From Desulfobacterales bacterium (GTDB lineage: Bacteria > Desulfobacterota > Syntrophobacteria > B119-G9): a DNA stretch of 8,944 bases. Below the pieces are notes generated by a model. That model did no database searches and was not told where the DNA came from. It saw only the letters and a list, made by a program, of their open reading frames with translations. The position numbers were made by a program, and so were the translations under genes. Of the stretch, positions 1-7,004 are shown one piece after another. The stretch covers positions 1-8,944 of the forward strand of contig JALXAI010000031.1 of assembly GCA_026992215.1 (NCBI GenBank), read 5' to 3'. Numbering within the stretch: position 1 is the first letter of the stretch; the number at the start of each line of letters is the position of its first letter.

Positions 1-316
1 CTGATACGGTTTTGTTCATGGGAATTTCCTCGAACGCCTCGTACATAAAGGCACTCATGTGCCCGCAGCATTCCAGCCAGATATCCCGCAGGTACCTGTC
101 CAGTTCCCTGAGCTTCGTGCTCTGTTCTACGAGCAGGTAAAGAAAGTAGTCTGTTGTGAAATCAGGATGAACATGAATTAGGTAATACGTGGTGTTCTTT
201 TTGGTGGCGCTCTCCAGTTTCTTTCTTATGCACGCCCTGATGTGTCGCTTAATTCCGCGCGCGGTGTATTCGGAGTTACAAACGAGGCATTTTGTCTTCG
301 GAAGTAAATATTTCAT
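1..316 (-). CDS. Putative C2HC zinc-finger protein, pRiA4b ORF-3-like (3' truncated by window edge)
   Basis: The frame opens with ATG at 316-314 and stays open for 105 codons to the left edge, so the C-terminus is missing. GGAAGGA lies 8 bases upstream of this ATG and supports the start; the overlapping ATG just before it hits a stop after two codons. Residues 10-29 hold C10-x2-C13-x11-H25-x3-C29 inside a basic stretch, which looks like a small zinc-binding finger. A region around 69-90 reads LRELDRYLRDIWLECCGHMS, with a second Cys-Cys-Gly-His cluster at 83-86. From memory, this pairing of an N-terminal finger with a 'LxxLDxxLRDIWLECCGHxSAF' segment is common in bacterial proteins annotated as plasmid pRiA4b ORF-3 family. 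The molecular role of that family is not known to me. Nothing around it suggests a partner; the next gene is divergent and about 590 bases away. The family assignment is moderate, the reading frame is secure. Confidence 0.75.
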   Translation of the reverse strand, partial: MKYLLPKTKCLVCNSEYTARGIKRHIRACIRKKLESATKKNTTYYLIHVHPDFTTDYFLYLLVEQSTKLRELDRYLRDIWLECCGHMSAFMYEAFEEIPMNKTVS

Positions 317-823
317 GGCATTTTTCCTTCCCGGCTATACTTGATATTCTGACTGACTTACAGGGCAAAAAGCAGGAAACTTTCGTTTTGGAAATTTTCA
401 AATGCTGCTAATTTCAGGTTGATTCCGATAATGCAACAAGATCACGTCCAAAGTAAAGAAAATTGTTTAAAATGTTTCCCTGGAAAAGAGGGACGTTTCG
501 GTGTGTACAATCTGTCACTTCGGCACCGGTATTTCCGGAGGAAATGATGCAGGGAGGATACTATTTCCCGAAAGCATATACTGGTTTTGGCATTTGCAGG
601 TGGTAAATTAACATAGTTTAAAAAAGTGCTGTCTTGCTATTCTTTTGGGCTTACATGATGCTTATGCTCGTGTTTTAGATCAACGAGTGATGCTAAGTCT
701 TTAAAAGTACCATTAATTTTCGTTTCGAGCACTCGTGGTATTCGTAATCCCCGGATTCGCCTGAAAACGGTTTCCCTTGATATGGATGAAAATGACAAAA
801 TAACGGATCTTTTCTTGTCTGAA

Positions 824-853
824 GACACATGAACCGTTCAAATGTGCTATAAG
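824..853 (+). promoter_or_regulatory. Candidate extended -10 promoter for the crotonase gene
   Basis: TGC-TATAAG (845-853) gives an extended -10 element with five of six bases matching TATAAT. The hexamer GACACA (824-829), 18 bases upstream, is only a weak -35 (three of six). Transcription would start near 860 and leave a leader of about 45 bases before the chosen start codon. It is the best-placed promoter-like sequence upstream of the gene. Assigned by eye only. Confidence 0.35.
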
Positions 854-895
854 GACAGAGTGTGGCATGAGTCGAAGCGTTGGAATCATGGTTAC

Positions 896-901
896 GGGAG
901 G
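896..901 (+). promoter_or_regulatory. Shine-Dalgarno site that fixes the crotonase start
   Basis: GGGAGG ends 5 bases before the ATG at 907. The in-frame ATG at 880 has no comparable site and would add nine residues before the usual N-terminus of the family, so 907 is preferred. Confidence 0.8.
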
Positions 902-906
902 TCACA

Positions 907-1698
907 ATGAAGAAAGCTGAAACACTAAGAACTGAGTTTGATAAGGAGGTTGCGGTAGTTATTTTTGATCGGCCGGCTTCGTTTAACGCGATGAACTCGG
1001 AGTTTTTTGAAGAGTTTCTTTCGGTGTTGAGGGAACTGCGGCATAGCAATGATACCAGGTGCGTGCTATTTACGGGGGAGGGGAAGGCTTTTTCTGCGGG
1101 AGGAGATGTGGGCTTTATGAGCCGGTTCGAAAACCCCGAAAAAGAGTTTCAGATGCTGGCGGATCAGCTGAATTCGATCATGCTCGAGCTCTATAACTTT
1201 CCTGTCCCCACTGTTGCGGCTATCAACGGGCCGGCCGTGGGAGCGGGTTTGTCCGTGGCCCTGGCATGTGACTACCGGATAATGTCAGATGACGCTTTTT
1301 TGATGTTTGGTTACTCTGGAATAGGGCTTACGCCGGACGGAGGGCTTTCCTGGATATTGCCCAGGATCGTGGGCAGCGGGCGGTTCATGCAAGTGGTGGT
1401 GGACAACCCTAAAATTAGTGCGGAGAAAGCGCTGGAATGGGGCATGGTTCAGGTGGTGGTGCCGGGTCACAGGTTGAAGGAGACAGGCCTGGAGAAGGCC
1501 GGAACAATGGCGAAGTTGCCCGTTCAGGCTGTTGTTAACGCGCGAAGACTCATGATCGAGGGGTGGTCAAGAAGTATAGCGGAGCAACTTGACAGGGAAC
1601 GCTGGGCGATAGCAAGGGCTGCTGCCGGAGAGGGAAAAGAGGGTATAAGGGCTTTCGTGGAGAAAAGAGAACCCGATTACCGTAAGCGTGATAAGTAG
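907..1698 (+). CDS. Enoyl-CoA hydratase/isomerase (crotonase) family protein, isomerase-like active site
   Basis: The 263-residue product has the normal length of a single-domain crotonase, a cytoplasmic enzyme acting on acyl-CoA thioesters. Visible landmarks are the N-terminal strand and turn DRPASFNAMN (21-30), the first oxyanion-hole loop AFSAGGDV (61-68), the second at GPAVGAGLSVALACDYRI (108-125) and the loop IGLTPDGGLSWILPR (139-153). By my alignment to rat mitochondrial hydratase, Glu144 is replaced by Ser115 and Glu164 by Tyr136, whereas Asp144 of the PDGG loop is kept. That pattern is known from PaaG-like delta3,delta2-enoyl-CoA isomerases and related enzymes, so ordinary hydratase activity is doubtful. 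The exact substrate cannot be read from sequence. The gene stands alone on its strand and converges on the exporter operon, with 124 bases between the two stops. An upstream ATG at 880 is possible but has a poor ribosome-binding site. The family is certain, the isomerase role is inferred. Confidence 0.9.
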   Translation: MKKAETLRTEFDKEVAVVIFDRPASFNAMNSEFFEEFLSVLRELRHSNDTRCVLFTGEGKAFSAGGDVGFMSRFENPEKEFQMLADQLNSIMLELYNFPVPTVAAINGPAVGAGLSVALACDYRIMSDDAFLMFGYSGIGLTPDGGLSWILPRIVGSGRFMQVVVDNPKISAEKALEWGMVQVVVPGHRLKETGLEKAGTMAKLPVQAVVNARRLMIEGWSRSIAEQLDRERWAIARAAAGEGKEGIRAFVEKREPDYRKRDK

Positions 1699-1822
1699 CA
1701 AGGGTCAGGCTTGAACTGGAACGTGGTGTGGTAATTTCCCCGGAATATTTTTAATGAGAACCGCTTTCTTGCCTGTTTGACAGAAAGGTATGGGGCTTTT
1801 TGTAGCCGATTGTGACGAAGGA

Positions 1823-2992
1823 TTACTCCCAGGTATGCAGAGCTTCGACTATTGAGAGCCTCGCGGCCCTCAGCGAAGGCAGGGCACCTCCGGCAATTCC
1901 CATGATCGCGGCAAAGCTTATTGCGTAAAGCGCTATCCGGGGAGTGAGCGCAAATCTGAAGGCAACCTCGGAGAAAGATTTCCAGTTGGTTGTGGAAACG
2001 GTGATGTTTTGCAGGAACGAGGAGCTTGCCAGGCCGATAATTCCGCCTGCCAGTCCCAGAAGCAGAGCCTCGAGTAAGAACGCTGTCAGTACACTGGTTC
2101 TCCCGAAGCCCAGGGCTCTGAGGGTTCCGATTTCCACAATCCGGTTCGCGACGTTGGAATACATGGTGATCATTGCACCTATTACGGCTCCCAGGCTGAA
2201 TATACTGGTTAAAACCATTCCCAGTATCTTTATAAATCTTTCCATCAGTTCCGACTGTTCCTTGTAATACTCTATTTCCGTTTTTGCAACCACGGTCAAT
2301 CTTGGGTCGTTTTCAAGTCTATGCTTCACCCCCGGAAAAAGGCTTCTTTTTTTCAGCCTGAACAAAATCCCGGAATATACAGGTCTTCTGAAGGCCTGCA
2401 TGAACTGATCGACATCTCCCCATACCTCCGAGCTAAATTCCGTATTCCCTGCATCCATGATACCTACCACAAGCCACCTTCTTTTCCCGAACTTGATACT
2501 TTCTCCGAGGGCACAACCTTCAAAGCGCTCCGCTATTCGCTTGCCAACCACGATCTCGTTGGCTCCCTTTGAAAACTTCCTCCCCACCACCAGGCGAACG
2601 CCGGGACGCAGTTCCCAGGAATTGTCGTCCACTCCCCTGAGTGTGACGTTGGCTACTTTGGTGGTACCTCGCTTGTTGAGGGTTATCAGAACCAGTAGTT
2701 CTTTTGCGAGCAGTGGGAGCCCGTCGCTGTCGAGGGCAATTTCCGGTTGCGTGGCAATCACGCTTGCCTGGTACCTGTCTATTGTGCTCATTACCTCTGA
2801 TGTTGAAGATCGTCGCAACACCAGAACGTTGTCCGGCGATCCGGTGTTGACGAGGGTTTTTTTCAGGCCGTAGGCAAGCATGAGCACGGCCGAGAAAACG
2901 AATACCACCAGCGCCATGCCCGATACCGTCAAAGCGGTGGTTAACTTCCTGTTCCAGAGGTTTCTCACGGTGTACTGGTAAGGAATCTTCAT
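1823..2992 (-). CDS. MacB/FtsX-type ABC exporter permease, second subunit
   Basis: This 389-residue inner-membrane protein has the layout of the MacB/LolCE/FtsX permease fold. It starts with a short cytoplasmic segment, followed by a membrane helix at about 20-42 and a large periplasmic domain (about 45-250). Three more helices follow at about 253-279, 300-324 and 349-371. Between helices 2 and 3 sits NRIVEIGTLRALGF (283-296), the conserved cytoplasmic segment that contacts the ATPase. The C-terminal AARLSIVEALHTWE resembles the usual 'P..AL' ending of the family. Start codon ATG at 2992 follows the stop of the preceding permease by 3 bases, with GGGA close upstream, so translation is probably coupled. 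It is the last gene of the operon. It shares fold and length with its neighbour but clearly differs in sequence, implying a heterodimeric permease. The substrate is unknown. Confidence 0.9.
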   Translation of the reverse strand: MKIPYQYTVRNLWNRKLTTALTVSGMALVVFVFSAVLMLAYGLKKTLVNTGSPDNVLVLRRSSTSEVMSTIDRYQASVIATQPEIALDSDGLPLLAKELLVLITLNKRGTTKVANVTLRGVDDNSWELRPGVRLVVGRKFSKGANEIVVGKRIAERFEGCALGESIKFGKRRWLVVGIMDAGNTEFSSEVWGDVDQFMQAFRRPVYSGILFRLKKRSLFPGVKHRLENDPRLTVVAKTEIEYYKEQSELMERFIKILGMVLTSIFSLGAVIGAMITMYSNVANRIVEIGTLRALGFGRTSVLTAFLLEALLLGLAGGIIGLASSSFLQNITVSTTNWKSFSEVAFRFALTPRIALYAISFAAIMGIAGGALPSLRAARLSIVEALHTWE

Positions 2993-2995
2993 GGT

Positions 2996-4153
2996 CTATC
3001 CCACGTGTGTCAGGCTTTCCACTATCGGAGTTTTACTGGCCTTAATACCTGGCAAAAGCCCCGAAAGGACACCCACTATTAGTGCTGACACCAGCCCCGA
3101 CGCGAGCGTTTTTACAGAAAGATTGAAAATGGGAAAAAACGTCTCGAGAGACTTCGCAAAAATTCTCGCCGCTGGAAAGCTTAAAATTATCCCGAGAATC
3201 CCCCCGGTAGCTGCTATGAAAACCGATTCTCCGATAATCAGTTTGAGCAGGAAGGGTCCCTCGAACCCCAGGGTTTTGAGAACACCGTACTCCCTGGTTC
3301 TTTCTCTCGCGGTCATGGCCATGGTGTTGCTCAAAACCACGAAAATGATACCTATGACAATGTATGATATCGCCTTTATTGCCACAACAATGGCTTCCGT
3401 CATGGAAACAAATCCCATCTGGAATGCTTTCTCGGTCTCCGTGAGCGTTTCCGCGAGGGAATTTTGAAATATTGCGTCTATTTTCCTTGATATTTCTCCT
3501 GCCCTGGCCGGGTCTGCAATTTGAACCACAAACCATCCGACGTGATCTGCCCTGATAGGCATGGTTTTTTTGAGCGATTCGTTTAGGTAGTCCCAGTGGA
3601 AGAAAAACTGCGACTCATCGGTCCCCCTGTCTCGTCCCCGGTATATTCCTTCCAGTACAAAATCCCAGGTCCCTGGAAATATGGTTCCCCTCAGCGTGAT
3701 TACATCCCCGATCTTCCAGCCGTACTTTTTCACGATCAGTCTGCCTGCTATGCAGCCCCGTCGATCTTTTTTAAAGGCTTCCAGTTGCTTTTCCGGGATC
3801 AGGAACTCGGGATAGAGACTGAGATAATGCTCGGCATCTATGGCAAACTGGGGAAAAAAGTTCTTCTCGTTTATATAGATGCCACCGAACCATCGACCAT
3901 AAGTTACGGCAACCACTCCCGGAACTTCTTTTATCCTGTTTAAGTATGATATGGGCAGAGGGAAAATCAGGGAGACGGCATTTCGGGTAATAAGCCTGTT
4001 TGGTGAGGACGCTTCCACGCCCGCGTACCATGCCGCCACCACGGTTCTGAGCAGGCAGTACGCCAGCACCACTATGGCCATGCCAATAACCGTGAGACTG
4101 GTCCTCAGCTTGTGTCGGAATGCGTTGCGCGCTACGTATTTAAGCAGGTTCAT
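2996..4153 (-). CDS. MacB/FtsX-type ABC exporter permease, first subunit
   Basis: The 385-residue product has one N-terminal membrane helix (about 19-41), a periplasmic domain (about 45-250) and three C-terminal helices (about 253-279, 302-326, 348-369), the four-helix plan of MacB-superfamily permeases. The cytoplasmic segment ARERTREYGVLKTLGF (282-297) between helices 2 and 3 is the family hallmark that couples ATP hydrolysis to movement of the periplasmic domain. The C-terminus ends KASKTPIVESLTHVG, again family-like. It begins 4 bases after the ATPase stop codon and ends 3 bases before the second permease. The usual MacB carries its ATPase fused at the N-terminus; here ATPase and permease are separate, as in LolCDE. 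The periplasmic part is the likely site of adaptor and substrate contact. What is exported cannot be deduced. Confidence 0.9.
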   Translation of the reverse strand: MNLLKYVARNAFRHKLRTSLTVIGMAIVVLAYCLLRTVVAAWYAGVEASSPNRLITRNAVSLIFPLPISYLNRIKEVPGVVAVTYGRWFGGIYINEKNFFPQFAIDAEHYLSLYPEFLIPEKQLEAFKKDRRGCIAGRLIVKKYGWKIGDVITLRGTIFPGTWDFVLEGIYRGRDRGTDESQFFFHWDYLNESLKKTMPIRADHVGWFVVQIADPARAGEISRKIDAIFQNSLAETLTETEKAFQMGFVSMTEAIVVAIKAISYIVIGIIFVVLSNTMAMTARERTREYGVLKTLGFEGPFLLKLIIGESVFIAATGGILGIILSFPAARIFAKSLETFFPIFNLSVKTLASGLVSALIVGVLSGLLPGIKASKTPIVESLTHVG

Positions 4154-4157
4154 TTCA

Positions 4158-4907
4158 CTACCAGATTATATCGTTTTCGTACTGGTCTCTCAAAATACCC
4201 TTGTCCAGCACGTAGACCTTTCTTGCTTTTCTGGCTGCCCTGGGATCATGGGTTACCATGATTATGGTTTTTCCAAGTTCCCTGTTCAGATGATGTAACA
4301 GGTCCAGGATCTGGACAGCCGAATCTTTATCAAGGTCGCCCGTGGGTTCATCGGCTACTATTATTGTCGGATCGGTTACTATGGCTCTTGCAATGGCTAC
4401 CCTCTGCTGCTGCCCCCCGGACAGCTGCGACGGGTAATAGAACGCCCGATCCAGGATACCGGTTACTTTCAGGGCGGCTGTTACATGCTTTTTTCGTTGC
4501 TTTCTGGAAAGAGGTGTTAAAAGCAGCGGCAGTTCCACGTTTTCAAACGCGGTAAGAACGGGGATCAGGTTGTAAAACTGAAAAATGAATCCAACGTGCC
4601 TGGCGCGCCACCTGGAAAGTTTCGAGTCGTCAAGCCTCGTGATATCGATGCCGTCAACCACGAGTTTCCCACGGTCAGGCCTGTCTATCCCTGCAATCAG
4701 GTTAAGCAGAGTGGTCTTTCCGGAACCGGAGGGCCCGATGAATGCCACGTACTGGGCTCTCGTAATTGAAAGATTTACCCCCGTGAGGACTGTTACTTTC
4801 TGAGTGCCCTTCCGATAAGACTTGTGCAGGTCATTTATAATAATCAGAGCGCGGTCATCATCGTTTTTCAGTTCTTTCGGGTTCTCTTTGCTAGGCGGTT
4901 CACTCAT
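4158..4907 (-). CDS. ABC transporter ATP-binding protein (LolD/MacB ATPase family)
   Basis: This 249-residue cytoplasmic ATPase carries every motif needed for activity: Walker A GPSGSGKTT (58-66), Q-loop Gln110 in FQFYNLIP, signature LSGGQQQR (162-169), Walker B TIIVADEPT (181-189) with catalytic Glu187, D-loop GDLD (190-193) and switch His220. The sequence FQFYNLIPVLTAFENVELPL is typical of the LolD/MacB/FtsE branch rather than importers. The first 20 residues are a hydrophilic acidic/basic extension. The gene starts 3 bases after the adaptor stop (tandem TGA TAA, then ATG) and ends 4 bases before the first permease, so it should power that permease pair. No strong Shine-Dalgarno precedes it, which fits translational coupling. 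The family is certain; the transported substrate is not known. Confidence 0.95.
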   Translation of the reverse strand: MSEPPSKENPKELKNDDDRALIIINDLHKSYRKGTQKVTVLTGVNLSITRAQYVAFIGPSGSGKTTLLNLIAGIDRPDRGKLVVDGIDITRLDDSKLSRWRARHVGFIFQFYNLIPVLTAFENVELPLLLTPLSRKQRKKHVTAALKVTGILDRAFYYPSQLSGGQQQRVAIARAIVTDPTIIVADEPTGDLDKDSAVQILDLLHHLNRELGKTIIMVTHDPRAARKARKVYVLDKGILRDQYENDIIW

Positions 4908-4910
4908 TTA

Positions 4911-6134
4911 TCAGAACTCGGCAATCTGAACTCTCTGGCCGTCTTTCAGGTTCTTTCCGGGGTTGACCACAACCCTGTCCCCCGGATCAAGACCTTCCGT
5001 GATCTCCACGTACCCCTTGATAGCCTCACCGGTTTTTATTCTCGCTTTCCTGAGCCTCCCTTTTACCACCTTGAAAACCGTGGGCGCGGGAGCTCCTTTT
5101 AACAGGGCTTCCGACGGAATAGCCAGGAGTGGCCTCGATTCATCAGGGGTGAGTTGCCTTGAGAGGAAGTTCACCCTGGCACTCATCTCGGGCATTATCC
5201 TGGAGTCAAATTCAAGAAACTTCACTTTCACGGTGATTGTTGCCTTGGCCCTGTCCGCAGTGGGAACAATCACGTGCACGCTCCCCGGGAAGCGCTTATC
5301 AGGGATCGCATCAAGCTGGATTTCGCATGGCTGGTTCTTTTTAACGCTCAGGATGTTAGATTCCGCCACGTCTGCCTCTACCATCAAGGAGTGAATATCC
5401 GCCAGGGTAACCACGGCTGCCTTTGCGTTGGTGGCAGAACCGAAAGGTGCCACCGCTTCTCCGATGTCGGCGAATTTTCTGAGCACGATCCCGTCGAAGG
5501 GTGCCCTGATATACGCGTAGTCAAGGGCAACTTTTGCTTCCTCGAGCGCCGCACGGGAAGCTTCAATCCGGGACCTGTCCGCCCGAACGGCGGCAAGAGC
5601 CTTGTGGTATCTGGCTTCCGCGCTGTCGAAAGCCGATTGAGACACAACGTCTTTCTTCAAAAGCTTACTAAACCGCCTGTATTCTTTCTCGGCATCTTTT
5701 TTCTCCGCTAGGTCGAATTTAAGCTTTGCTCTTGCCGTCTTGAGGTCTGCCTGTGCCTTTTGTACTGCGGCCTCAAGATCGTCCTTTTCAAGTATAGCGA
5801 TGATGTCGCCCTTTTTGACCCTCGAACCTTCTTCCACGGCAAGATATGCGAGCCTCCCGGTAATCTTGGAGGAGAGGGCAGCCTTTCTTTGAGCTACAAC
5901 GTAGCCGCTTGCGTGGAAGGAACTGAAAAGCTCGGACGGGTAGATCCGTGAAACGGTAGCGACCACTACCTTAGGTCGTCCGCCAACGATACCTATCCTG
6001 TGCAGCAGGAAAAGGGTGACAGTGGCGAGTGTAACAATTACCAGAAAAATCAAAAACTTTTTCCACTTCTTGTCGGGGGTGTCAAGTTCCTCTTCGCGAT
6101 CGATTCTTAGGCTTTCGAGATCCTGGTTTTCCAT
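4911..6134 (-). CDS. Periplasmic adaptor (membrane fusion) protein of a MacA/HlyD-like exporter
   Basis: The 407-residue product is anchored by one uncleaved N-terminal helix (about 27-48) after a charged cytoplasmic tail, with the rest in the periplasm. The first lipoyl half follows at about 85-118 (SSKITGRLAYLAVEEGSRVK, then GDIIAIL). Next comes a long heptad-rich, Lys/Glu/Ala-rich hairpin (about 118-205). The second lipoyl half (AYIRAPFDGIVLRKFADIGE, 207-226), a beta-barrel (about 245-325) and a membrane-proximal domain (about 335-407, with LAIPSEALL) complete the standard MacA/AcrA/HlyD order. Its role is to bridge the permease pair to an outer-membrane channel, none of which is encoded here. 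Start ATG 6134 is chosen because it precedes the anchor helix. The ribosome-binding site is weak (GAAG about 10 bases upstream), and an upstream 55-codon frame ends 4 bases before it, so coupling is possible. Confidence 0.92.
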   Translation of the reverse strand: MENQDLESLRIDREEELDTPDKKWKKFLIFLVIVTLATVTLFLLHRIGIVGGRPKVVVATVSRIYPSELFSSFHASGYVVAQRKAALSSKITGRLAYLAVEEGSRVKKGDIIAILEKDDLEAAVQKAQADLKTARAKLKFDLAEKKDAEKEYRRFSKLLKKDVVSQSAFDSAEARYHKALAAVRADRSRIEASRAALEEAKVALDYAYIRAPFDGIVLRKFADIGEAVAPFGSATNAKAAVVTLADIHSLMVEADVAESNILSVKKNQPCEIQLDAIPDKRFPGSVHVIVPTADRAKATITVKVKFLEFDSRIMPEMSARVNFLSRQLTPDESRPLLAIPSEALLKGAPAPTVFKVVKGRLRKARIKTGEAIKGYVEITEGLDPGDRVVVNPGKNLKDGQRVQIAEF

Positions 6135-6138
6135 GTTA

Positions 6139-6306
6139 TCATTCTTCGTGACAGGAAGTGAGTTTGTTCAAGAAATTAACGTCAGCCGGTGTTATCTCTT
6201 TCACTGTGCTTAATGCCCATGTTTTGCCGGAGCAGGGAACGACATCAGATTTCCCATAAATGATTCCGGGAAAACCGTCAGTAGGCATTTCTCCGGAAAT
6301 TTTCAT
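6139..6306 (-). CDS. Candidate 55-residue leader ORF at the head of the exporter operon
   Basis: I do not recognise this frame in any family. ATG at 6306 opens 55 codons ending in TGA 4 bases before the adaptor ATG, the same spacing as the other junctions of the operon. An in-frame TGA lies three codons upstream of the ATG, so the frame cannot extend further. GGAGGT ends 11 bases before the ATG, which is rather far; a second GGAG lies just before the in-frame Met7. The predicted peptide is soluble, slightly acidic at its end, and has two cysteines (residues 25 and 52) but no membrane segment or signal peptide. A good promoter lies about 58 bases of leader upstream. It could be a real small protein, a translational leader for the adaptor, or a chance frame. 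Confidence 0.35.
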   Translation of the reverse strand: MKISGEMPTDGFPGIIYGKSDVVPCSGKTWALSTVKEITPADVNFLNKLTSCHEE

Positions 6307-6370
6307 ACGTTGTCATGACCTCCGTGAATAAAACCACAGGCATTAGATTTAGCCGATAATTTTCTCTACG

Positions 6371-6399
6371 TCTATAACTTAGTAGTGTTATGATGACAA
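6371..6399 (-). promoter_or_regulatory. Candidate sigma70-type promoter of the exporter operon
   Basis: On the minus strand TTGTCA (6399-6394, five of six matches to TTGACA) is followed after exactly 17 bases by TATAGA (6376-6371, four of six to TATAAT). Transcription would begin near 6364, after the stop of the upstream membrane-protein gene and before the 55-codon leader ORF. No other site between 6135 and 6423 looked as good. Confidence 0.5.
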
Positions 6400-6420
6400 G
6401 AGAAATCGGTCTGAACACCA

Positions 6421-6441
6421 GGCTCACGAAGGCGTGATGCC
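6421..6441 (-). repeat. Stem-loop spanning the stop codon of the four-helix protein gene
   Basis: GGCTCACG (6421-6428) pairs with CGTGA-T-GCC (6433-6441), an 8-bp stem with a single bulged base and a four-base loop. It covers the TGA at 6426-6424. There is no T-run downstream on the minus strand, so it is not a standard intrinsic terminator. It could slow RNA decay or simply be fortuitous. Confidence 0.4.
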
Positions 6442-6966
6442 GGAACTTGCATCAATGTTCGAGGAAGGAATCTTCGGACGATTAATAATGAGCAAAAAAA
6501 ACGCCGCCAGGGAAAAGCCGTAAAGATCAGGAGGGTTCCCACCCAGGAATACCAGCACTAACCCGAAGATGGCTATTGATTCTGAAAGCGCCCACGAGAC
6601 CATCAACAGCGGATAGGCTGATGCGAGCCTGTCGGGGCTTGTTGATGAACCGGAAAAGGGATCCGGCACAGGGTTCGGGGGCTGGATATCCCCGATAGAT
6701 TGCGGGAATGCGTCCCGGGTAACCATGGCGATCCTTGAGTGAGCCCGGCGGCACAGTTTTATACTGGCAAACAAAAGTACCAGGGAGATAAGGTAGAGTA
6801 CGAGTCTTACCTTCGCTAGTACGTCTGGCTGCAGAAAGTGACTTCTGGCAGGAATCTGCGTGAGGTAAAAAAAGCCAAAACCGGCGTAAATGATAATGCT
6901 GGCCAGCATGGAAATCCAGATAAGTTTCAGCTTCTTTGGGTCGATGGACTTGTTCCGCGTATACAT
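6424..6966 (-). CDS. Hypothetical four-helix inner-membrane protein
   Basis: I do not recognise a named family. The 180-residue product has four predicted membrane helices arranged as two hairpins: about 14-36, 52-71, 117-142 and 147-162. Between the hairpins is a hydrophilic Pro/Ser/Asp-rich loop (about 85-115). The third helix reads ALSESIAIFGLVLVFLGG (126-143), placing Glu129 within the membrane and resembling in pattern the proton-binding helix of ATP-synthase c subunits; the overall size and four helices differ from a c subunit. The tail is polar. The ATG at 6966 is the only sensible start because an in-frame TAA lies three codons upstream; only a weak GGAT precedes it. It is on the same strand as the exporter operon but about 290 bases away with its own promoter candidate, so co-transcription is not required. 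Confidence 0.75.
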   Translation of the reverse strand: MYTRNKSIDPKKLKLIWISMLASIIIYAGFGFFYLTQIPARSHFLQPDVLAKVRLVLYLISLVLLFASIKLCRRAHSRIAMVTRDAFPQSIGDIQPPNPVPDPFSGSSTSPDRLASAYPLLMVSWALSESIAIFGLVLVFLGGNPPDLYGFSLAAFFLLIINRPKIPSSNIDASSGITPS

Positions 6967-7004
6967 TGTTTCTTATCCGTATGCCTCCGTGTTGGTTTAG
7001 CTTG

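Larger units (their letters stand above)
317..906. other. Long intergenic region with micro-ORFs only
   Basis: This stretch separates two divergent genes and holds no gene I can support. A 38-codon plus-strand frame (431-547, with a CxxC) ends in TGA, overlapping by ATGA a 20-codon frame (544-606) that has GGAGG just upstream. Both are short enough to arise by chance. A minus-strand frame at 637-828 would need a GTG start with no ribosome-binding site. A plus-strand frame runs open from about 655 to 832 but lacks an ATG, GTG or TTG at its head. ATTTCC-GGA-GGAAAT (531-545) is a perfect small inverted repeat. The region is AT-richer than the neighbouring genes, as expected for promoters. Confidence 0.6.

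Noticed and set aside
637..828. Minus-strand 63-codon frame in the first intergenic region
   Set aside because: It needs a GTG start with no ribosome-binding site, the product resembles no family I know, and it is not supported by neighbours.
655..832. Plus-strand open frame ending LDMDENDKITDLFLSEDT, considered as a decayed gene
   Set aside because: The composition looks protein-like, but the frame has no ATG, GTG or TTG near its head, an upstream in-frame TGA closes it, and no family was recognised.
1764..1803. Possible bidirectional terminator between the crotonase and exporter operon (ACAGAAAG/CTTTTTGT, and CTTTCT/AGAAAG)
   Set aside because: The stems are short, AT-rich and need wobble pairs or bulges, and neither is followed by a proper T-run outside the stem.
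6278..6316. Twelve-codon minus-strand frame starting one base after GGAGGT
   Set aside because: One base of spacing from the Shine-Dalgarno is too close for efficient initiation; the site fits the longer frame starting at 6306 better.
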